From the NCBI RefSeq assembly GCF_030247195.1, contig NC_080671.1, positions 207,229,456 to 207,293,455 on the forward strand: DNA of 64,000 nt, read 5' to 3'. Made by a program: the position numbers and the translations under genes. The notes beneath the pieces were generated by a model that was not told where the DNA came from, ran no database searches, and saw only the letters and a program-made list of their open reading frames with translations. The stretch is from Topomyia yanbarensis (taxonomy: Eukaryota > Arthropoda > Insecta > Diptera > Culicidae). Shown here one piece after another: positions 9,733 through 22,030 of this stretch (position 1 is its first letter; the number at the start of each line of letters is the position of its first letter).

Positions 9733-10197
9733 GGTTTTGTTGGCGTTGTTGGCCTTGGTGAGGGAGATGGCTAACGATGAATTAATTGTTAGCATGAGGA
9801 AGTCGCGTAGTACTGGCCAATGGAAGAACAGATAATAATTGATTCCTGAAAATCAATTTTTCTTTATTCATGTAAATTATACATACTTACAAATCTAACA
9901 GAAGATTCCTGATCATATTTCTGAATCATTAGTGCGAACATTGTGTAATTTGGTTAAGTACAATGAAAGTTACAAACTTTCCAAACTCGACCTTCTGTTC
10001 CTTCAGAAATATTGAAATGGGGTGTCTATATTAAACCGTTAGTCGTGGTCACAATAAAAAAAGATGGGTGGGTAATGTCTGTCACATAACCGGAGCGTCG
10101 TGATTTCAATTCGAGACGTTAATTTAAATCTAATAATATTCAACAGAATCACGTTTGAATGGGAAATTTTCAAATAATTCTCTATGGTAATAATGGT

Positions 10198-10415
10198 GGT
10201 TCTGAAAAGAACCTTTGGTATCGGCGTTGGTGTTGATGGTGATGCGCTGGATCGTTGGATATTTTTGGCATGATAGTTACGTACCTGGCGAACTGTTTTG
10301 TAGCCTCGAACAAAACGACAAGACTGGCTTCTTCGGGTACCATTACGGCTGAACTTTATAAGCTTAGCTCGACTTTGAAATCTTGCACAATTTCACGAAT
10401 CAGACACTAGTAGGG
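10198..10415 (-). pseudogene. Histone H3 C-terminal pseudogene (i)
   Basis: On the minus strand, shifted frames read RLIREI, QDFK, SSAVM, EEAS, FEAT and YVTIMP, in the order of H3 residues about 69-120 ([22 protein letters not shown] onward). The perfect-stem variant GGTTCTTTTCAGAACC follows at 10198-10213. Stops and frameshifts make it non-functional. Confidence 0.75.
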
Positions 10416-10744
10416 CCATTTTGTTTGCTACTAGCACGGAGCTGCACAAAAAAACCATTTAATGCAGTTAGTTCACGGGGGCTGCCAAAAAGCTTGAATA
10501 GAAGCATGCGACTTCAACGTTTCTCTTAAACACATGCAACAACACATTCGTTTTGGTAATACTGATAATAACAGTAGAAAGGAATGGAAAAGCAGTGCAC
10601 GAAACGAGCGAGAGGATAATTTAAATTTTTGTTCCGTGTGCAAGCTACTTCTTTCCACACAACGTATTATGTTGCTTGTTGGAAATTTGCTACACACCTT
10701 AAAATGAAAGTTTCAGTTTAACTCTCACTAGAACACAATTGATT

Positions 10745-11060
10745 GGTCCTGAAAAGAACCGTAACGGTTGCTTTTATTGTAATTTACGCCCACTCCCACA
10801 AACCGACCAAGTAGGCATCACTGGCTTCATTACGGCTGAGTTTTGTAAGCGTAGCTCGACTTTGAAGTAATACACAACCTTACGAACCAGACGCTGGAAT
10901 GTTAGCCAGCGGATTAGTTGCTCCGTTGCCCTTTAGTTGGGGCGAAATACTAGCACGGCGACAGTTCCTGATCGGTAGTTGATTGCGATGGGCCACCAGT
11001 AGCTGGGGCACTTTTGCGGACCGTCATCATCGCCAACTGCTTTCCTCCGGTGGACTGGCT
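10745..11060 (-). pseudogene. Histone H3 pseudogene (ii)
   Basis: The minus-strand frames recover STGGKQLA, RKSAPATGG, YRSGTVAV, then FQRLVRK, QNSAVM and AYLVGL. H3 therefore runs from residue about 10 to about 105 with the KAPRKQ segment lost. The stem-loop GGTTCTTTTCAGGACC is at 10745-10760. Upstream (11080-11130, minus strand) a TATA-like CATATATGAATATTGG and the leader TTCTCATCATTCGTATTCG resemble an H3 promoter. Confidence 0.82.
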
Positions 11061-13149
11061 GCTTGCTAGTGCTTGAACGAATACGAATGATGAGAAAAAC
11101 CGACCGACCAATATTCATATATGAAAACACGAGAAAGCACTACTATCGCTCTCTCGCTCGTTTTCGTGCCATTCCTGTGCCTTTCCTTTCCGTTCGGCTA
11201 CCAATACTAGCATAACCAAAACGAATATTCTGTCTTTCCATCGCCTTCAATTTAGTGGCCAGTGCTAGCAAACTTGCATGTTCAGTTTTTCAATAACAAC
11301 ATTTTCAATATTTTCAAAGAATGTTGCAGATTTGAAAAGAAGGAAGGAGAAGATTTTCACAAATTTAAATTCTTTTGTCTTATTTGTTAGCGCTGATAAA
11401 GGCTATTTAGTTTGCTACTAGCAAGGAGCTGCACAAACAAATCGATTTATGCAGTTAATCAACGGAGGCTGCCAAAAAGTTCGAAAAAAAGCATGCGACT
11501 AGTGTACTTTGCATATTCTATATTTTATCAATACTAGAGAGGATCAATAAAATAATTCAAATTGTTATAGCGACATGCAATTGTGGCAACACTGGCCATG
11601 AGATGGTGGGAGAACACGCACATTCGTTTTAGTTATGATTGTAGTAGCAGCAGAAAGGAATGGAAAAGCAGTGCACGAAAATGAGCGAGAGAGGATAATT
11701 TAAATTCTCTTTCTTTCTTTCCACACATCGTATTTCTTATATAGCTTTCTGAAAATTATTTGTTATACACCATAAAATGTAAATTTCAGTTTAACTCTTA
11801 TTAGAACACAATTAATTGGTCCTGTAAAGAACCGTTTATTGTTTTATTGCGGGAGCATAATTCAGACGCACTCCCCGCGGACACGGTGAACCACTTTAAC
11901 TCTTATTAGAACACAGATTAGTTTCTCTGTTGCCCTTTAGTTGGGGCGAAATTCTTGCAGGGCGACAGTTCCTGATCGGGTTGCGATGAGTCACCAGTAG
12001 CTGGGGCACTTTTTCCGACCGTCGTCATCGCCAACTTCTTTCCTTCGGTGGACTGGCTGCTTGCTAGTGCTTGAACGAATACGAATGATGAGAAAAACCG
12101 ACCGACCAATATTCATATATGAACACACGAGAAAGCGCTACTATCGCTCTCGCTCGTTTTCGTGCCATTCCTGTGCCTTTCCTTTCCGTTCGGCTACCAA
12201 TACTAGCATAACCAAAACGAATATTCTGTCTTTCCATCGCCTTCAATCTAGTGCTAGCAAACTTGCATGTTCAGTTTTTCAATAACAACATTCAAACAAT
12301 ATTTTCAAAGAATGCTGCAGATTTGAAAAGAAGGAAATGATTTTCACAAATTTAAATTCTTTCGTGTTATTTGTTAGCGCTGATAAAGGCTATTTAGTTT
12401 GCTACTAGCAAGGAGCTGCACAAACAAATCGATTTATGCAGTTAATCAACGGAGGCTGCCAAAAAGTTCGAATAAAAGCATGCGACTAGTGTACTTTGCA
12501 TATTCTATATTTTATCAATACTAGAGAGGATCAATAAAATAATTCAAATTGTTATAGCGACATGCAATTGTGGCAACACTGGCCATGAGATGGTGGGAGA
12601 ACACGCACATTCGTTTTAGTTATGATTGTAGTAGCAGCAGAAAGGAATGGAAAAGCAGTGCACGAAAACGAGCGAGAGAGGATAATTTAAATTCTCTTTC
12701 TTTCTTTCCACACATCGTATTTCTTATATAGCTTTCTGAAAATTATTTGTTATACACCATAAAATGTAAATTTCAGTTTAACTCTTATTACAACACAATT
12801 AATTGGTCCTGTAAAGAACCGTTTATTGTTTTATTGCGGGAGCATAATTCAGACGCACTCCCCGCGGACACGGTGAGCCACAAAGCACTATTTTGCATCC
12901 TCGAACAAACCGACCAAGTAGGCATCGTTGGCTTCTCGGGGCATCATTACGACTGAGCTTTGTAAGCGTGGCTCGATTTTGCAGTCCTGCACAATCTCAC
13001 GACCCAGACGCTGGAACGATAGCCTACTCTGTTGCCCTTTAGTTGGGGCGAAATTCTTGCAGGTCGACAGTTCCTGATCGGGTTGCGATGAGTCACCAGT
13101 AGCTGGGGCACTTTTTCCGCCGTCGTCATTGCCAACTGCTTTCCTTCGG
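11051..13149. repeat. Two tandem H3-spacer sub-units (998 and 1,101 bp)
   Basis: The segment from one H3 start to the next repeats: TGGACTGGCTGCTTGCTAG occurs at 11051, 12049 and 13150. Shared spacer text includes the TTTGCTACTAGCAAGGAGCT stretch at 11411 and 12398. Unit 2 has only one such sub-unit here. This is the footprint of an old tandem histone array. Confidence 0.8.
11818..12060 (-). pseudogene. Histone H3 pseudogene (iii), middle deleted
   Basis: It has the H3 N-terminal region ([16 protein letters not shown]) and then a jump to 3' flanking sequence with stem-loop-like GGTTCTTTACAGGACC at 11818-11833. This sub-unit has no equivalent in unit 2, so it arose from a local duplication of about 1 kb or was lost from unit 2. 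Confidence 0.75.
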
Positions 13150-13160
13150 TGGACTGGCTG
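12805..13160 (-). pseudogene. Histone H3 pseudogene (iv), best preserved
   Basis: Across shifted frames the minus strand retains [54 protein letters not shown] and then a stop where NLCAIHAK is expected. It ends with a degenerate stem-loop at 12805-12820. The upstream region keeps a TATA box (TTATATAAATATCTG, about 13205-13221, minus strand) and the leader shared by relics ii and iii. Promoter and order are intact, but coding is destroyed. Confidence 0.85.
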
Positions 13161-13804
13161 CTTGCTAGTGCTTGAACGAATACGAATGATGAGAAAAACC
13201 GACCGACAGATATTTATATAATCGCGCTAATATGCACTACTATCGCTTTCTCGCTCGTTCTCGTGCCGTGCATGAGCCTTTCCTTTCCGTCCGGCTTCTA
13301 ATGGCCTAACCAAAGGAATATGCCGTCTTTCCCCCACCAACTACTCTCGTCAAGCAACCCAATGCGAATAACCATAGGAACAAACATGTAGTGGACCTAT
13401 ATATAAACTTTTCATTATTTTATTGTTCGGTTGGTCCACCATTTTGACGGCTCTGTGCGGGATGGGCTGAAAATTTTCACTTTTCCGAGTCGTTTTCGAA
13501 AGATTTTTCAAAACACAATTTTTTGTTATTAGTGCATGTTATACATACTTCAAATTTTAATACAGCATAGAGGAACATATTTGCAACAAATTGGCCTAAA
13601 AATCAAATCATTCTGTTAGGTATGATAGAAGTTATTAACGTTCAAAATCTGACGCGGCGCCGCAGCCGATATTTTGAAACGGGACCCCTATATTGAAAGC
13701 TTAAATGTATTCTACATTAATAATAGCATAACACATCGAGCAATTTTCACTACGTTGTGCGAATGTACATGCATTATAGCTGGTTATTTGCACAACTTAT
13801 ATAC

Positions 13805-14416
13805 CATTAATTTCCGCAGCTGGTGTGTCACGGTTTTCACCACATTCATCCTGAGATAGGATCCCGTCTAAAACTTCATTTCCCATTGTGTTTTCCTTTC
13901 CCACTCGCTTAGCCAAATATGTTTATTACTGGTGCTACGACCAGCGGCCATCTCTTGCTTCCCAGTATCTTCGATCTGCTCGGAGATCAACATGCGTGCA
14001 GAATTACTCCATGGTCCTGGTTTACTGCAGTCTAACCATTCAGGTTCCTCCCAGTCCTGGAAAAACTCCATCTGTACATCCAATACGTAATTGTCTTTTG
14101 CCGGACTGACCTTGTACAGTTCGAGGGAGCCCAGCACGGATGATTTAGCCTGAAAAACAAAGCTTTTAATAATGGATCATAGAATTCCAATAAAAGATAA
14201 ACTTGCCTCATCGGAATATGCAGGACCTGAAATGGAGTAGTTTTTCAGACTAGGCAATGCCGCTGAGTTTTGATTATTCCTTTTCGACAAACTGGTGTTC
14301 ACTGATTGGCTCTTGGTCTTTCGCGGAATGTTTATTGGCATCATTAACTCACCATCAGTCCCAAGTAGCAATTGCAACTTGTTGAAAGTTTTAAATGTTG
14401 CACAACTGCTACACAA
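13805..14416 (-). pseudogene. BEN-like gene, upstream exons
   Basis: The upstream exon (from an ATG at 14416 or an internal acceptor, to 14207) encodes KLQLLLGTDGELMMPINIPR and a serine-rich stretch ending SGPAYSDE. It ends at a GC-type donor (GATGAG then GCAAGT). The next exon opens at 14149 after TTTTTCAG with matching phase and reads AKSSVLGSLELYKVSPAKD, then MEFFQDWEEPEWLDCS. A different frame near the exon end (NTMGNEVLDGILSQDECGEN) reaches the donor at 13805/13804. That donor's phase matches the acceptor at 9542 across the histone unit. The frame change within 13805-14149 is unexplained, so I call it a pseudogene. Function upstream of the BEN-like part is unknown. Confidence 0.55.
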
Positions 14417-14841
14417 TATTTTTTATTGCTGGATATATTTGAAAAGAATTTCCACGGGTTTTTAAACTGATTGTGCAACTATGTAACTATAGAGCTGGCC
14501 AATAGTGTTAAGTATGCAAACATCAATAACAGTTGTGAAACTAATCAGAAACTTTGCTAACTTGCACAAACAGTTTAACTAGTTGCAAATGCCTCTTTGT
14601 TTGCCATTCCACCCTAAAACAGAACTGTCCAACTACCCAGTGCTCGACAAATGGCACAGCTATTGTTTCAATTATTTTGCTGCAATTAGGAACATATTGC
14701 ACAACATACAAACAAAGTGCGCTTTTTCCATAACATAGTTGTTACCAAAAGAGTTACAAATACTATACAGCAACAAAGCGTGCTACTTGGGGTGGAATCT
14801 TCAATCTGTAATATGAGTGCAAAGTGAGGTTATGTTGTCAT

Positions 14842-15137
14842 CACAGACTAACAGACATAACACTATAAGGGAATTCCCTAAAAAAACATCGATCCGACAA
14901 TTTTCCCAGAACACTAGCTCCACCTTTTATTCACAGTCCCAATCACTCATTTACTGGTGGGTTACCCCTCAAGTTTGGGAACAATTTTTCACTAGTGGTC
15001 TATCCCCCATATGCTTGTTCATATGTCAGTGGCGCCATAATTTCAAATGTGGCCACAGTCCTAACTACAAATATATTTAAAATGACCGTTAAAACGGGCG
15101 AAGTTTTGTTTTTGAGTGTTATGTCTGTTAGTCTGTG
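14842..15137. mobile_element. MITE with 7-bp TSD TTGTCAT, TIR CACAGACTAACAGACATAAC
   Basis: TTGTCAT flanks both ends (14835-14841 and 15138-15144). The ends are perfect inverted repeats CACAGACTAACAGACATAAC and GTTATGTCTGTTAGTCTGTG. The element is 296 bp with no transposase. Its ends resemble the CACAGATAACAGACG family at 16664, 35823 and 48766. A diverged relative is at 62921-63209. Confidence 0.9.
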
Positions 15138-15409
15138 TTGTCATGCCGATCTTACGTATTTTGAATCGATCGCTTTATTCGGTCCTCTTAGACTATCAGC
15201 ACCGGGCGTGGGTATAAGCAATTTACTAACCGTCATCATAACACGACACCGCACCGGCGGTTGGTAAACAGGTTGGGAAATGGAAACTTATCGTTTCGGT
15301 TTACAGCGAGTGTCTATATTTGGTAACTTCTTCCAACCGACGATAAAGTTGCTATTCGCAGAAAGTAGGCAAAACAAAGGAAAATGTAAAAAATAGGATC
15401 TCGCGATAA

Positions 15410-15735
15410 ATGTTATGCAGAAGTGTTCTGCGTGAATTTTGATTCGACTCGTGAAAGATTTTTATTTTAAATAAAATTATGGATTGAGCTCAATAAATAA
15501 AACTATCGGTTGTGAGACAATAAATTATTTGATTGAATTTAATAACATTTTTTTTAAAGTTTACAGAAATTAAAATAATTATTGAAATTAAAAGTTTATT
15601 GTAACTTTAATGAAAATATACTTTCAAACCTCGATTCACACCAATTATTTTGTCGTTTGATACAATGAACAGTATTTGTTTGTATTCAATTACCCACAGT
15701 TTTTATTATGCTGTATGTTTTCTGCGTGGAAGTAA
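15410..15735. mobile_element. Decayed relative of the TTCTGCGTG MITE
   Basis: TTCTGCGTG occurs near both ends (about 15428 and 15720). The interior, ATGGATTGAGCTCAATAAATA and GTGAGACAATAAATTATTTGATT, parallels 8255-8320 of the MITE at 8222. The ends are not intact, so the limits are approximate. Confidence 0.55.
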
Positions 15736-16224
15736 AAATTAGTGCATCTAAGCAGCTTGGATTGAACTGGAAGATGTAGCATTATGTCAAGCAGGGCATG
15801 ATGTGTCCCAGGATCCGATTGATGGGTTGCTAGCAAGAAGCTGAATTTCATTGGCTTTGAAGCTTGTAAAAGCCCGAAAATTTTTATATGTGGAGGCCAA
15901 TACGAAAGTTAATGATAGTGTCCAACGAAAATCGCTGCGAACAAATGGTGATGATTGTGGGGACTGTGGAAACTAAGATTCGAGAAGAAAGAAAATGCGT
16001 GTATTTTTCTCGTGCAAAGTTTTTAATTCAGGACCAGTAGTAAAAAGAAGATCACAACAATAGTGGTTTATCACACACTCTGCAGCGCTTAGTTCAAAAA
16101 CGCTGGATTTAATTGCTAATAGGTACGCATGGCAGGACACAGATCATACCTGTTACATCATCACCATCTCATTTCATCCGGTGGTTCATCGTATTTTCAA
16201 GGGATAATATTGTGTTGTGGTGTA

Positions 16225-16485
16225 CAGTCGTGATTCGCTGGTTGGAGACTTTTTAACTGGACCGCTTTTTAGTTGAACCTCCGCTAGTTGGACAATTGTC
16301 CAATTAAAAAGCTCGTGCCAAATTTACTTTGACAATCAATCTGACAATATTTAGACATAAGAACAGATGCATTTACACTGCCAACATCTTCTTTGGAGAG
16401 TTTTTGGCATTTGTCAGTCGGTCCAGCTAGCGAATCAAATTCGTTCGTTGGACAAGGCTGTGGCCCAACCAGTGAATCACGACTG
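16225..16485. mobile_element. Mariner-like MITE, TA duplication, TIR CAGTCGTGATTCGCTGGTTG
   Basis: TA flanks (16223-16224 and 16486-16487) bracket ends CAGTCGTGATTCGCTGGTTG and CAACCAGTGAATCACGACTG. Subterminal repeats of CTAGTTGGAC-like words continue inside. Ends of this kind are used by Tc1/mariner (pogo-like) transposons. A shorter copy is at 40095-40298. Confidence 0.88.
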
Positions 16486-16663
16486 TATACTACCCAAGAT
16501 CGCTTATTTGCCCCGTTTTCTATGGGATTTCCTATCTTCATGGGACTGACTTGCAATCATAGGCAGTATAGTGAAATGCATGAACGTGAATGCACTTGGA
16601 ATTCAATTCACTTAGTCTGTAAATAAGGGGAGGGCGGGAGTAGACGGGGTTGGGTGGTTGTAC

Positions 16664-16936
16664 CACAGATAACAGACGTTTAGGCTAGAACAAAATTTCT
16701 TCAAAAACCTGTGTAAACTTTCAAATTGATATACGGTGAAAATCCGTGTTTCACTATTGCCATCTACGCAACTGTTTGCTACACGTGTTTGACAGCTGCA
16801 CTCTAATTGCATTGTAGTGATCACTGCGCCATCTGCAAACGTTTGCCAACATGTTTCAGACGTCTGATTTATTCGGAATTTCAGTAGCGGGTATTTACAC
16901 ACGATTCAAATCGAGCCTAAACGTCTGTTATCTGTG
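16664..16936. mobile_element. MITE copy A, 7-bp TSD GTTGTAC, TIR CACAGATAACAGACG
   Basis: GTTGTAC flanks the element at 16657-16663 and 16937-16943. Its 23-bp ends begin CACAGATAACAGACGTTTAG. The body is shared with 35823-36046 and 48766-49039 (the latter in opposite orientation). It is non-coding. Confidence 0.9.
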
Positions 16937-16943
16937 GTTGTAC

Positions 16944-18990
16944 TTAACTTATAAAAATGATATTTTAATACATTTCAACATTTCTAATATTGTTCTTAGA
17001 AACAGTAACACGAAATGTTAATTAACTTTATACTTTATTGTTGGACAATGAAATTGCTTGTTTCAAGACGTTTATTATAAATTTACTAGAAGTATTCCTC
17101 GTCGAACAATGTGGAAATGTCCTATAATTTTAGGATAGCCACTTTTGTTAATTCGTTGCAATAGTTTTTGACTTACTCCGACAATTTTATGCAAACTGTG
17201 GATACATGAATGTGGACTTGATGACCAATTTGGTAAGCAGCGAAATTCGGCACTACCCCGCAGGACTGTTGTTTGAAAGCAAGATTCCGTGTTATGTCAT
17301 TTGCCATACTGATAAATTGGAATCAAATTTATAATTTTTGAGCAATAACTCATTATTTGATTCCATCTTTGGAATTACCGTATCGACGACAAAATGTTGA
17401 ATTCAGTTAATATATATCTGTATTAACTTGCCACAAATTCGTGTGTACCAATTTGCTCCAGGGTACGCACTTAATGTTTATTTCTTGAAGTAGATGTAGT
17501 TGTAGTTATTGGCGCCGGAATACTACACAGTTAAGCTTTTTCGGGAAATCGGCCGGAATACGAATTACGAATACGTATTAGAACCAACCAGAATTTCCGA
17601 TTGTACTTTACTTTACCCATAGGTGCACGCAAAGTTCATATATCGATTACTGGAAACCTATTGGCCGATAGTAGCGCCGGCTAGCGGCTACTTGTTGCCA
17701 AAGGCCTTGTTTATGATATAAAGGCTCGCACAGAGTGAACCCAAATCTACCTATCGAACAGTCAGATGGCTAGCTATCGTGCAAAGTAAACAAATATTCT
17801 TCTTTCGGAGAACAAGCAAGAAATGTATTAGTTAGTTAATATCATGGCGAAATATTTCAATCGTCGAAACAAGACACTGTATTCAGTTTATTATGCTTTT
17901 TTGTAACAATGTAAAATAAATTACATGGAATAGTATCAAGAATAAAGTGCTAAAAGCCACGAAACAATGAGCTTTCAATTCACTCCATATTAATTTATTG
18001 TGTAACTCGGTTGAAGTCACTCAAAATTACAGCAAAAATTATGGGTACCAGAAACAAAGAAGATGGCATCATTTTGGACCATTCCTGGATGGCATTCCTC
18101 TGTACGGGACTCTATAATACCACAGACACTAATTGTTGTTTGCTTAAAAATTATAGTTATATGTTTTACACATACAATCTGAATTGGATGTCATTTATTA
18201 ATAGCAAAAGTAAAATTACTTTTGGTATGGGTCAAAATCCACATTGAGGGGAAATTCCGGAGAAACTATTGTTGGTTCAGCGCAATTCACAGCAGTCACG
18301 AAAGAGTTGACAATACTCCTTTTGTTCACGAGCACTAGATGTGTTTGGTGAATATTGGTTTGGAACTTCCTCTCAATGTGAATTTTGATAATTGTCTTTT
18401 AAGCACAAATATCCGATCAACATGGGGAACGTGCTATTTGAACCAGTCGCTACTGATTCTAGTTCTAGGTTAGTTAGATGAGATATGATTACTATAACAA
18501 CGTGCTCCGTGTATCAACCTAGGAAAACAACGCATTTTACGCAAGTTAATATTATTATTGAAGCCACGCATAAAATACTATCACTTAATTATTTTTGTTT
18601 TACTGTATACTGTTCTGCCCAAGTTGTACAGTAATGTTTTCATTTCGAATGGTTACAGTCCAGCGTACCAAGTATTCATGAATAAGCCCACTATTCTGCG
18701 ATTCAAAATTGCCTTTGAATATACTTAAAACCCAGATATGTTTACCCGGCTATGCTGTCTACAATATGGCCACAGCTGTGGACATTTGGGCTACAAAATT
18801 TATGTAAAAATCAGTGTAAACGTCTATTACCTGGGGTATGGCAGTATTCTCACATACATTAACGCGCAATTTTTCTCCCATCCGAATATATTTGACTGCA
18901 GCGTCTGAAGGACGTACGTCAGATGGCTTCCGTATAATTTGGTAAAACCCAACTTTCTCTGGCTTTTCAATATAGTATTAGCTCCTCTTC
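16944..18990. other. Long AT-rich region, no gene supported
   Basis: There is no convincing coding region. A TATA-like GATATAAAGGCTCG at about 17708 precedes TATCGAACAGTCAG and might be a promoter or LTR fragment, with no further support. Around 18220-18420 there is an imperfect inverted pair (CCACATTGAGGGGAAATTCC with GGAACTTCCTCTCAATGTG). It may be an old member of the long-TIR family at 43532. Confidence 0.35.
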
Positions 18991-18994
18991 AAAG

Positions 18995-20010
18995 GCTTCG
19001 AAATACATAAAAACGAAAGCGTATTCGAAACTGATCGTTCGTATAAACTGTTTCCGCAAAACAATCGTTGAATGGTCGTAAAGGTTCCTTCTCCGCAAGT
19101 TTGTTTGTAATATCTAGCATGAGATCCTTTTCATTACACTCCTTATTCAGAGCGGCCGTAGTATGTGCTTCAGACAATAACTTCTGGGTAAACATTAGTT
19201 ATTAGAATTCGTTGTCCGTTCCGAGCCCATATCATTTCTTAGAATTTTTATCACATAGAGAATTTTAGCATATTGGAACAAAAAAATGTCTTATTCAATT
19301 CAATAATACAATGTTTATTGCTTCAAACAGAAAAAATTAATGGCATGAGCATTTTTTTCATTGAAACAATAATTAACTTTTAATCTCAATAAACATTTCC
19401 AGTTTGAATAATTTTACAATCATTGCAATAAAATATTTTTAGAAAAGATGTTTGTTACTGAAATGGTTTTATTGAATTCAATAAATAAATGTATTTTCTT
19501 TCTAGCAATATTTTTTTCACTGAATAAAGTCCATATCATTAAAAAAACGATTATTTTATTGCATTATTGCAAAAAAAATGTAACGTAACTATAATAACAA
19601 CTACCGGTGTAAAAACAGATTATTATTTTGGCAACCTATTTACCAACGACCGGTGCGAAAACGGGTGTCTAAATAAAATATTATCGTTTAGCGTAATCAA
19701 AATACACACGCATTTGCTTACGCACCGGTGCTGATACTGCATTTTTAGCAGACGGCTGCTTCTATTTCGTTCCTTCGTTTGATCCTTCGTTTGATCCTTC
19801 ATTTCCGTTTTAATTGGTAGTGTGTTTTTCTCTTTCTCCTGCGAATTCAGAGTAAGGTAAGAGAGTAAGGTTGTGATATTTTGGAAACATTTTGTTTCAC
19901 TTACCTGCACCGGATTTGTCAAGAATTCCAGATTCTTACTGTTGGCTGCTACACGAATTTTTTTTTTGTCGCGACCGGAATATATTTTCCTCCCATTTTT
20001 TATTTTGCAA
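18995..20010 (-). pseudogene. Unidentified minus-strand exon series
   Basis: Three exon-like stretches have phase-compatible splice sites. One ends at 19905 (NGRKIYSGRDKK, then NLEFLTNPVQ, donor GTAAGT). One spans 19722-19838 (EKEKNTLPIKTEMKDQTKD, then SSRLLKMQYQHRC, donor GTAAGC). One opens at 19183 after ACCCAG (KLLSEAHTTAALNKECNEKD). The last two are separated by an AT-rich MITE relic (19255-19560). The peptides are charged and I recognise no domain. It could be the 3' part of the TNP2-like gene just upstream or a separate gene. Confidence 0.4.
19255..19560. mobile_element. AT-rich MITE relic of the 8222 type
   Basis: Its interior words, TTATTGAATTCAATAA and CAATAAAATATTTTT, match the AT-rich body of the TA-flanked MITE at 8222. 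The terminal CACGCAG motifs are not recognisable, so the family call is tentative. Confidence 0.45.
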
Positions 20011-21479
20011 ATGTTAAAATCGATCAATGAAAAGAATCACTAACTCAATAGAAGAAAGAATGAAGCAAAATGGCGCATCATACTATGTCGCGAATGTCGT
20101 CATTAACGACCACAGTTTCGTATTCTGCTATCTCTTTGCGGTACTTCATAACGGTTTCCCTGAGTTGCTGCTCTATGACAAAATAAAAAAAAAATTCTTT
20201 TTTGTAGTACCACAATTTTCTACAGGACATTCGGTTCGTTGTGGATATTCATATCTAATTAAAGAATAAATGGTTATTTGTATATGTACAGGCATAATTG
20301 AAAAGAAGAGCGTACCCGAACTGACAATTTATACAAAAATAGACTCGTTCAATATTGTAAGGAGCTGGGAATACATTAATGAATGTGACAAAACTTTCAG
20401 GAAAAGTTTTGTGTGTTGTTAAAACATTCATCATTCGCATGAGATCTTCAAAACCTTCTTGGGTTAGCTTGTGTCTGATGTAAAAATTCAGGGCCATGAA
20501 CAGTATGTCTTTGACCCGAATGTTATCATTAAATTTTGCATGTTGATTGTAGCTATACGTAGATTCCTGAAAGAAACTTGTTCATAGTCTCATTAACTTT
20601 AAATATAATAAATTAATTAATACCAATCCGACATTAAGCTCATCGTTTCCTTTTGGGGATTCTTCTTCCATTAAATTTTCAGAGAGAAAAGAATCTTCTG
20701 AGACATTCTCCGTATCATGGAAAGTTCCTTCGTTATATGATACATCCTACGAACACGTTTTAAATAGCGAAATGTATTTGAAAATACTTTACAAAATTAC
20801 TGTATCGTGTGCCAATTTGGGTCATTATATGATAAAAAAGAATCTTTTTTTATTACATACATCGATAAAGCTGATTTTCGTGATTTCCAACTCAGGAAAC
20901 TCGAAAATAATATTAAAATTTTAAATAAAGAAATATGTTGACAGTCTGGATTTGACACTATCAAAAGCATTTGACATATCGAATCTCACGACAAATGATG
21001 CCCCAACGACACGACGTGACACTACTGCTTCAAAAGTTTATCGAAAATATGACTACCCCCCAGTGATTCGGGTTACTGGTACTGTCAAATTTGATAGTTG
21101 GTAATAAAAGGCACGAAACTTGCATCACTGATTATTCTTCTGTTATTTTCTTTAAAATTTGTTATTTCTCTATAGTTACCGTTGAAACCCATGGTTACCT
21201 GCTTGTTGTATAAACAGTAAGTTAATTCCTGTACCTTTTCCTTATTTCGGAATTCTCGTTTTTCCGGAAATTTCGGACAGGTACGATAATACAGTTGAGC
21301 TTGTGAATTAACTAGGCGTATTATCATAGCGTGTGCGTTGTGCTGCTTTTTGTCTCGTGCCAGTGGATCAACAAAATGTTCGACGAAAACATGCGACACT
21401 CCAGTTCGATTACCAGTTTTCCGAATTAAAATTTTTTAAAGGACATTACTTCCTTACAGAGATGACTTGCGCTTTATGG

Positions 21480-22030
21480 AAAACAATTTTCCGGACGGGG
21501 CAACTTAATGAACACGTCTGGATACATCGCGGTACATGATCCTTTTGTTGCGTCATCTGTGGCACAGCACCGTTCAATAGCAACATTCTAGCGAATCATC
21601 GGTTCACACATACCGGTGAAGACCGTGTAAGTGCCCTGTATGCCACAATACATTTGTTCAAAAATCTTCCCTAATCTTAAACATGAACTTTTACAGGGGC
21701 GGACCGCTGTACAAGCACACCTTTTGGGGGTTAAAATTTGATGTGAAGCCAAATTTAAAAGTACACGTCAGCCTTCAAACGGGTGATCAACCGTCCATGC
21801 GCATCGTTCAGACAAACATTTTTCTGTAGGATCAGGCTTGAAAAAGTACAAGAATTTATATAATTGAACTACCGTTCAAGTGAACCTTGTGCACATTCGC
21901 TTTCATATGGGTGAGATACCGTTAAAGGGCACTGTGATTATGGACTGAAGAAGGCATTAACAGTACACATGCCGTCGTATGGGCGAACGATCGCACGAGT
22001 GAACCGCGTGGTACAGAATTCTCTGCACAC
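21480..22030 (+). pseudogene. Decayed C2H2 zinc-finger sequence
   Basis: Frames on the plus strand show finger pieces: CVICGTAPFNSNILANHRF then THTGED near 21548-21630, a finger relic KPNLKVHVSLQTGDQP near 21745-21795, VNLVHIRFHMGEIP near 21885-21920, and CDYGLKKALTVHM near 21935-21970. The HTGE-type linkers are recognisable, but cysteines and histidines are lost and frames shift. A possible intron separates the first two (donor GTGTAAGT at 21627, acceptor TTTTACAG at 21697). It lies inside the TIR element at 21004, so it may be captured host sequence. Confidence 0.55.

Larger units (their letters stand above)
9561..13720 (-). repeat. Histone-relic repeat unit, copy 1 (4.16 kb)
   Basis: It is closely similar to 32502-35662 from start (AAAAAGATGGGTGGGTAATG) to end (TATTGAAA, then TTAAATGTATTCTACATT). 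It is about 1 kb longer because one H3-containing sub-unit (about 11051-12048) is present only here. It contains four decayed minus-strand H3 genes and five stem-loops. It lies in the intron of the BEN-like gene, between exons ending at 13805 and starting at 9542. Both ends carry ATGTAGAATACAT or its complement, a self-palindrome. The flanks hold TTAA-like bases but no certain target duplication. Confidence 0.8.

Noticed and set aside
21085..21399. 104-residue minus-strand ORF
   Set aside because: It lies at the edge of a TIR element opposite zinc-finger relics, with no recognisable motif, and is likely chance.
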